Origin: Hippopus hippopus
Lineage: Eukaryota > Mollusca > Bivalvia > Cardiida > Cardiidae
DNA length: 64,000 bases
Assembly: GCA_946811185.2 (NCBI GenBank)
Contig: OX328099.1
Location: forward strand, 19,991,859 to 20,055,858
Reading direction: 5' to 3'
Within the stretch, counting starts at the first letter, position 1. The number at the start of each line of letters is the position of its first letter. The notes below the pieces were generated by a model. The model made no database searches. It was not told the DNA's origin and worked only from the letters and a program-made list of their open reading frames with translations. Positions 1 to 9,200 of the stretch are shown piece after piece. The translations under genes and the position numbers were made by a program.

Positions 1-250
1 GAACTGAAATGAAATCATTAAATCTCCAGTGATAACTTAATTGAATGCTTGATATAGTTTTTGTCTTAAACCTTGTTGAAAAGTGAGCTTTCCTGTTGAG
101 GGTACTTGGAGTATCTATCAGTGTATAGGTACAGGAAGTCAAATTGCATAAATGCAATCTGCTTTTTGTTCTGTATTGCACTGTGAACAAGTCTTTCAAG
201 AGAGATACATGCTTAAAAAGTCATAAAGATAGTATTGCTTTTCTTTTCAG

Positions 251-294
251 GAGAGCCTTATACAAGCATTACAAACTGTGTGCACATCATGTGG
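251..294 (+). CDS. ECPAS: ECPAS exon a (first in window)
   Basis: Acceptor TTTTCAG at 244-250 and donor GTAAGT at 295. The frame reads 'ESLIQALQTVCTSCG', ending two bases into a codon completed by the next exon. An upstream exon must lie before base 1; I see none in 1-250. Confidence 0.75.
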
Positions 295-3200
295 GTAAGT
301 ACAGCTCTAAACTGTATTGTGGTCATGACTGTTAGAACAAAGTGAATAGTATTTGAAAAAGATACAATAAAGGCGGTGAAAGTTGCAAACAATGTCTGTT
401 GTTAAGAAAAAAGACTTCCGTACATGGTAATGAAGTTTTGATTAAAAAGATTTCTTATTTTCAATATAAAGTTAGCTGTTTTTAGCTCTACTGGCTGAAA
501 GCCAGCAGAGCTTATGTCATGGTATGGTTTCCATCGTCCATCAGTCCGTCTGTCTGTCCGTCCGTTAGTCTTTTTCTTGTTTATGCGATAAAGTCCGCAT
601 TTGTGGTCAGATTTTCATGAAACTTGCAACTTGAAAATTTATCTCATCAATAGCTTGAACCCTGTTGATTTTGAAAAAAAATCCAACAAACAATATGGGA
701 AAAGTAGCCATTTGAAGTTGAAAATTTCCATTTCTTGTTTACGCGTTAAAGCCTGCATTTGTTGTCAGATTTTCGTGAAACTTGCACAGTTCGTTTATCT
801 CATCAATAGCTTGAACCCTATTGATTTTGAAAAAAATCCAACAAACAGTATGGGAAAAGTAGCCATTTGAAGTTAAAATTTCCATTTCTTGTTTACGCAA
901 TAAAGTCTGCATTTGTTGTCAGATTTTCATGAAGCTTGCACAGTTTGTTTATCTTATCAAAAGCTTCAACCCTATTGATTTTGAAACAAGAAATATCTTT
1001 TAAAAAAGACAGATGGCGTAAGAGGCACTGGGATATGAATATTTAAATTCGTTTGTAGTATAATATGAAGAGAAATGATGAAAATAGTTCTCAAAGTAGC
1101 CTCTTTTAAATTGCTTTGCATATGGTTGAAAGCAGAATTTTCAATAAGATTTAAGAATGAGGAAGCTCTCGTAATGAGCATTACTGAGCAATACATTAAT
1201 TGTCACGTTTAACGTAAAATGAGAGTCGACATTCTGCCATGTTTCGGAATATATCGTTTGTTCTGTTTTTTTATTAATGAATCATGTTTAAATAAAGGTC
1301 TGTTTAGACCATACGATGAAATCTTTAAAAATAAAAAAAAGTAGATTTGCACAAAAATTTGTACAAAAATGAAGCACCTTTCAAACATAGACTATTTGTC
1401 GTTATCAGAAGGCGGGGTTTTATCGCCCCTCTCAATGCTTGACCACACCCACCTACTTTTATTAAGAGTAATTTAGTAGAAACCCAGTTTCTTTCTAACA
1501 ACGCAATAAAATGGATTGTTCCCCCAGGTAGGCATAGTTATTCACGTTTCGAATTAAATCACCAAGTTCAAGACATAACATCTTTTTTCATTGTGACAAG
1601 AAACGAAATCAGTTGTTTCACAACCCGTTTTTGTGTAAGACAATAGAGCGGTAGCTTGCCGTCGCAATTCGTATTCGGTTTTACACAAAGGAAAAACGGG
1701 TACCAAATCTCTTACACTTACCAAAATAGAAAACTCGCCAATACTCATTGCTATTAGTTTATCCATATGATTTAGATTATGGATGTTTAGCTAGAGTTTA
1801 ACATCTGCATGGCCAAAAAGTACATCTTTACACAGGTAAATGTGATCATTATGTGATTTTCTAGTCATGAACACTTTTATCCAATGTCGGTAAATTTCTA
1901 CTGTGACCTTTATTTTTTTGCATAGTTTACCTATATTTGGCCAATCACAAAATGTGTAACCATTCATTTCCTCCTAGTACTGAAAGTAGGTCAAAAGTGA
2001 GATCATACAGCTAAGCCGAAAAAATCCAACAAACTATATGGGAAAAGTAGCCATTTGAAGTTGAAAATTCCATTTCTTGTTTAGGCAATAATGTCCACAG
2101 TTTTGATCCAATTCTTTTGAAACTTTCAAAGATTGTTTGGTTCATCAAGGGATTGAACTCTGTTAAAATAAAGTGAAGAAAATCTAGTAATCTGTTCAGG
2201 AAAAGCAGCCCTTTGATAACTTAGTATTGTTTACTCAACAAAGTCCACATTATTTGTCACATTTCTTGGAAATTTGCTGGGATTTTTTAATACAACGTGT
2301 ACTGAAACCCTTTCAAATTTGGCTGGATTCTAAACAATCATTTTTCAGAAATTGCACTTCATTTGTTTTCAGTTTGTTCAATTCACCATGCCTACTTATG
2401 CTGTCTTAGTGGGTTCAAGCCCGGTTGTAAGAACATCCCCCCTTTTTTTTGTGTTTTTTGTCTTTTTTCTTTATGCATTATGAATTCATAATGAATGCTA
2501 GCAAAAAAGCAAAATCACTGCCAGTAGAGCGATTTCAGGCCCTCAAGGGCCTCTAGTTCATTTATACATTTCATGTTAAACCTTGTAACTAGTAATGACC
2601 TTGATATTTTCAGTATTAAAAGCGACCAAGTATTGCAATGTTGAAATTGTCTTTGTCAGATTATCACACAAGATACAAATAGTGTAGATCCCAACTGAGA
2701 CTCTATGGTCTGTGCAGTCTCATAGTGATCTACACTCTCAGAAAAGGCAACTGGACTTGTGATAGATATGCTATCATGTTGATAGAAAATAATATGATTT
2801 CATGAGAGAAAAAGGTAACTGATTACCGCCTAAAGCAAACTTTAACTCTGTACCATATTTGCAAATTTTTATACGCCGCCGGAGGCAACATATATTGGCA
2901 TCATCTTCTCCGTCCGTCCGTGCCTTCGGACGTCCGTACGTACGTCCATTTTTTGTGAATGCAACTCCTCCCACATTTCTTGACGGATTTGGGTTGGATA
3001 AAATTTTCACAGAATGTTTCTCATCATGTGACCTATCGCATATTGTCAGGGTTTTGCGATTTGTAGCTGCTTCATGGAAAAAGGGGGCTTAATGTTATAT
3101 TTCATTCCATTTCTTGTGAACGCAACTCCTCCCACATTTTTTGATAGATTTGGATAAAATTTTCACAGAATGTTTCTCATCATGTGACCTATCGCATATT

Positions 3201-6200
3201 GTCAGGGTTTTGCGATTTGTAGCTGCGTCATGGAAAAAGGGGGCTTCATGTTATATTTCATTCCATTTCTTGTGAACGCAACTCCTCCCACATTTCTTGA
3301 CGGATTTGGATAAAATTTTCACAGAATGTTTCTCATCATGTGACCTATCGCATATTGTCAGGGTTTTGCGATTTGTAGCTGCTTCATGGAAAAAGGGGGC
3401 TTCATGTTATATTTCATTCCATTTCTTGTGAACGCAACTCCTCCCACATTTTTTGATAGATTTGGATAAAATTTTCACAGAATGTTTCTCATCATGTGAC
3501 CTAGTGCATATTGTCAGGGTTTTGCGATTCGTAGCTGCGTCAGGGAAAAAGGGGGCTTCATGTTATATTTCATTCCATTTCTTGTGAACGCAACTCCTCC
3601 CACATTTCTTGACGGATTTGGATAAAATTTTCACTGAATGTTTCTCTTCATGTGACCTATTGCATATTGTCAAGGTTTTGCGATTCATAGCTGCGTCATG
3701 GGAAAAGGGGGCTTCATGTTATATTGCATTCCATTTCTTTTGAACGCAACTCCTCCCACATTTCTCGACGGATATGGATAAAATTTTCACAGAATGTTTC
3801 TCATCATGTGACCTAGCGCATATTATCAAGGTTTTGTGATTTATAGCTGCATCATGGAAAAAGGGGGCTTAATGTTATATTTCATTCCATTTCTTGTGAA
3901 CGCAACTCCTCCCACATTTCTTGACGGATTTGGATAAAATTTTCACAGAATGTTTCTCATGTGACCTAGAGAATATTGTCAGGGTTTTGCGATTCATAGC
4001 TGCGTCATGGAAAAAAGGGGGCTTCATGTTATATTTCATTTTTCACCAATATCTCTTTAATTACTAGACATATCTCAATGGATTTGGATGAGATTTTCAC
4101 AGATTATGTGACCTAGCGCATATTGTCAGGGTTTTGGGATTTATTGCTGTGTCATGGAAAAAGGGGGCTTCACGTCAGATTTATTTTTTCATCAATGTAT
4201 TTCCAACTAATGGACATAATTTCATGAAACTTCATATTTTTATTGGTTAATCAAAGCCGATGACCAGTGAGTCCGTCGTGCGTCCGTCTGTCTGTCCATC
4301 AGTCCGTGCGTAAACCTTATAGATCACAAGTAACACAATATATCCATTGAGCTACCCAGGCAGGTGCTAGAAATTCCAACACTTTAGTCTCTATAGCTAG
4401 CTGCTTGAAATAGCAGCCATGTGGTTGCGTATATTTTGACGATGGCACTCGTGTTAGACTTGTCCCTATTGAGACAAATGTGGCATGGAGGATGAAAATA
4501 TTCTTTTAACCCATTACCACCTATTGAGACAAATGTGGCATGGAGGATGAAAATGGTCTTTTAACCCATTACCACACGACCAATTTTAGACCTGTCCGAA
4601 TTGAAAGCATTTGCAGAGGACAGTTTCAATGTGGATCATATGAAATGATTTTTCTTTGATAGGGTAGAAAACATTGTGGGAAAAGGAGAAAATGCTGGTT
4701 ACCAGCATTTTCTCCTTTTCCCACAATGTTTTCAAAAGCCTTCTCTATCAGGGGTGTCAAAAGTCGTCATTGTGTGGTAAAGGGTTAAAGGGTAGAAAAT
4801 GTTGTTGTTGGCAACTGAGAAAATGTTGGTTACCAACATTTTCTTCTTTTCCCACAATATTTTTAAAAGTCTCATCCCATAATGTTGTTAGGGTCAGTAA
4901 AACTTTGGATTGTTTTATAAAAGGTGTAAAACCTCCTTGGGAGGGATAATGAATATAAACTAAAGGAAGTTCCATACACAAATACATCTGAAAACATTGC
5001 CAAATGAAGAAATTATGGAAACATTGTGTCATTTGGAGAAATTGCCCATAACAGGTTATCACTGTTCATCGTATGAAGAAATATTTTGATGCCAGACTAA
5101 GATGTCTGCAGATGATAATAAGATAACCCTTTACCACATAATCTGGAGTTTAAAGACCCTGAAGGAGAGGGGCTTTTGAAAATATTGTGAGAAAAGGAGG
5201 ACATGCTGGTAACCAGCATTTTCTCCTTTACCCACAACTGTTTCCTACCCTGTCAAAGAATATTGGTTCATTTGTACAACTTTCAAATCTGTCATATGCT
5301 TCGTATTCAAAGATAGTTTGTTGTGTAGTACAGAGTTAACATCATTAAGGATACTAGCTAACACATGTACTGATTTACTCAAGTTTTGAAGTTTTTTACA
5401 TCACTTACATGTCATTGTTGTTTTCTATTCAGTGATAACTTGAAAAAAGACATAGATAAAGATTACATCTCAATGGTAAATATAGCATGCAAAATATTTG
5501 ATTTTTTTATCAGTCATGCCTTTTTTCATGACATTTCTATTATACTCCAATCAATAAAGGTATAATTAATTAACTAATTGTATAATGTTTAATGCCGTTT
5601 TCAACATTATTTCAGTTTTATTGCGGCAGCCAGTGCACCTATCCATGCTTTCCTGGAGTCTCTTTTACCAGTACTCCGCACAATATTCTTTCCAAGCCAC
5701 AGGCTGCTTTCCCACATAACCATCGTCAAAATGGTCAGCGATGGGAGAGGAATGAATCCTGTCACAATGACATCAATCCTCGGAAAGAAATTGGCCAAGC
5801 CAGGGGTCGAACCCATGACCCCCTGTTCTCGAGTCCTACACGCTACTGACTGAGCTACTGGGGCTTGGCCTATAAAGGTATAATGAATAAATCGACAGCT
5901 AATAAAATTTTAACACTCCCACAAAGAGACAGGTGTTAAAGAAGTTAAAGGGGGTTTGACTGTTACATGCAGCTGCACATTTTCCTACAATGTTATTATA
6001 ATTCAAGGAAAGTCATTGTCATTTCCTTGAATGTCTCTCTCTTTCACTAATTTCACCGGTTTTGATCAGATGCATGGAAATAGTTGAATACATCAAATTA
6101 ATCTGTAAACTCTAAATAAATAGACATCCACAGGAGCCAAGTCAATACATTGTAAGTTTTAGAGTGTTTTGCTCAGTATTTTACAATGAATGGACAGTGT

Positions 6201-9200
6201 GAATCCAAGATCAGATTGCATTTTCTGGACAATCTGAAATTGATCTACACTATCAGCACTTTGATTTTGACCTATTTTTGTTTATAAAAACAGCGTAAGT
6301 TGTACATAAAGCTCTAATATGTTACTATGTTTTTCTGTTCTTTTCTATCAGTACTTGAGAGAACTGGGATGCAGATCATTGATTAGTTATCGTTAATGAA
6401 AAGCATCCATTTGTAGTCATTTTATTACACACCAATTTCCTCTCTTTATATTTCAGATTGTTGATGCATTATTAAGAGAGAGTAAAAAGGAAAAGATTGA
6501 ATACAAGTTGGAAGCACTGAAATGCTTTGGCAATATCTTGGAGACATTTACCTTGGACAGATTTGCTGACATTTTCACTATAATATCGCCGGTTTTAGAT
6601 AAGGTAGCTAAGACTTGTTAAAGTAATATGTGTATTTTTTTTTGGTTAAAAATTTGTTTGAGATTCTTATTTGTCTTATTCAAAATAATTTTTTAGCAGA
6701 AATATAATATTAATTTAGCTCAGAGAACGGAGCAAGAAGTGACAGCTTCTGTATCGCATAACCCAGGACCTACAGTACGGGTGTGGTAGCTTGAACCAAG
6801 TCTAGGCAACTTATCTCCTCCTTTTGACGAAAGCCTCATGCCAAGATTTCTTTCTACCTCACCTATTGACATTGTGTATGCTTTGTGTGATTGCAGATGT
6901 AGACAGATACATGAAAAAAATAAAAAAACAGCTGCCATTTGTAAAAAGAAAAACTGCAGTACATTAGTTTTGCAATCTGTACAGTGATGACATGTGTACT
7001 TATACTTTTTCAAATCAGTCCCTTCATTTTCAAGTTTATTTGCTATAATTTTGTCTTTACCAAAGAGATGATTTTAGTGATTGAGTCCTAAAAGCATGTA
7101 AATTAGGACTTGCTCTTTCTTGTTGGCTATCAATTTTATGCAAGAAAAGCAGTTTTGGGTCTAAAAAGAGTACCAACATTTCTAATTGTTTGTTTATGTG
7201 GCAAAAGGGACTTCTGTTTTGAAAATGCAGAGCCTAGTAGTGCAGTTGGTAGTGTACAGGACTTGAGAGCAGAGGGTTGCTGGTTAAAGTCCCCTAAGGG
7301 GAGGTTAATTTCTGTCCAAGGACTGAAGATGGCTATTGTGACAGGATTCATTCCTCTCTCACTGCCGATCGTTGTTTCTAGGATGGTTTTGTCAGAAGGC
7401 AGTCGGTAGCTTGGGAAGAATACTGTGCAAAGTACTGGTAAAAGAAACTCCAGGAAAGCGCAACTAGGTCTGCTGGCCACTGCAGTATAACTGAAATAAT
7501 GTTGAAAATGGCATTATGATAAAACACATTACAGACAAGCAAACAAACTGTTCTGAGAAGGATAACATTTTACCATAAAGACTTTTTTTAAAATTCAGGG
7601 AGATGAAAAAATGGAAGTTGATGGGGAAGAAAAAGATGAAATCAGCTCAGCTTTACAGGAAAAACAGCTTATCTGTTATTTCAATGTTCTTGGGCAAGCC
7701 TGGCCTGAAGTTACCTCAACTCAAGGTAAAAATGCACTTTTTAAACAGCTGTTTTTGGATAATATAAATTTCTAGATGGATCATGATCATATCATTTTAT
7801 ATCAAGTCATCAAATTTATTAATCCTTAGCCTGTAATACTTTATAACCCTTAGCCCTTTACCGCACAATGCCAACTTTTAACCACACTGGGAATGAAGAG
7901 GAGAAAATGCTGGTAACCAGCATTTTCTCCTTTTCCCACAATGTTTTCTACCCTATTAAACAAAAATTGCACCATTTGAGCCACATTGAAATTGTGTTCT
8001 GCAAATGCTGTCAATTTGGATAAGTCAACAATTTTGTCTTTTGGTAAAGAGTTAAAGAGCCTTTCACAACCATAGTTGCCGTTGCAGCCAGTGTTGATTA
8101 AGATCAGCCTGCAAAAAACATGGCCTTACATCTAAACTGTAAAATGTCTGTCAGGTTTACTTGGCACTTAAGGGTTAGTAAACCTGACTTCTCTTGCTGT
8201 TTAATTATATTGTATATAACTAACAAAATGCTTGGTTGAAAGTATGATATTAACATCAGAAAAGACTGTTGGAAAAGCATTATGTCCAGATTTTTATAGT
8301 ATTATGTATCCTCTTTTGAGCTATTATATTTTGGGTTTATCCAATAGATAGTAGAGGTGAAGTTGTCATAGAAAATGCAGTAATTTTACAGTCAGAGATC
8401 AGACAGTGTTTTTACAATCATTTCAAAACAGGTTTGGCATATAGTGTTTCAATTTAGCACATGTACTATGTTATATCAATTCTCTCATGTTAATTATGTA
8501 AATAGAACTTGAAAAGCAATAAGATATATAATAATTCTTTTGCTTGTGATGCTAGTGTTGTTTGCTTTGAGTATGTATCATTCATGTTTGTTGCAGATGA
8601 GTATTACGAGAAAGCTGGCTGTCTTTTGTGTGAGTCTCTTCAAACCAACACATGGAGGGTGCAGGAGTCCATTTTGAGAACGTCTCAAAAGTTTATCAAC
8701 AGGTTTGTGTTAAATTTTACCAGGTAAAACAATGTTATATAAGCACAGTTTTTGCTGACAGTCTACATTGTAAAATATTTGGATAAAAAGAGGCGTGAAA
8801 TTGAATGTCTTGTTATTCATTTCAATGCACAGTCAAACCATTAGTAAGAAAATAGAGATAAGTAATTCACAGAATAATTTCTCAAAGTTTTTGTTTACAT
8901 GTAAACAAGTTTATTTTGTGCAAATCATGAATTATTGTCTTGTGAAGCTTGTTTGTTTAACCCTTTACCACACGACAAATTTTAGACCTGTCCGAATTGA
9001 AAGCATTTGCAGATGACAGTTTCAATGTGGATCATATGAAATGATTTTTCTTTGATAGGGTAGAAAACATCGTAGGATAAGGAGAAAATGCTGGTTACCA
9101 GCATTTTCTCCTTTTCCCACAATGTTTTCAAAAGCCTTCTCTATCAGAGGTGTTAAAAGTCATCATTGTGTGGTAAAGGGTTAATCCTATATACCAGTTT

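Noticed and set aside
2859..3092. Open frames on both strands over the left end of the 156-bp array
   Set aside because: They follow from low stop density in the repeat units and lack any family resemblance.
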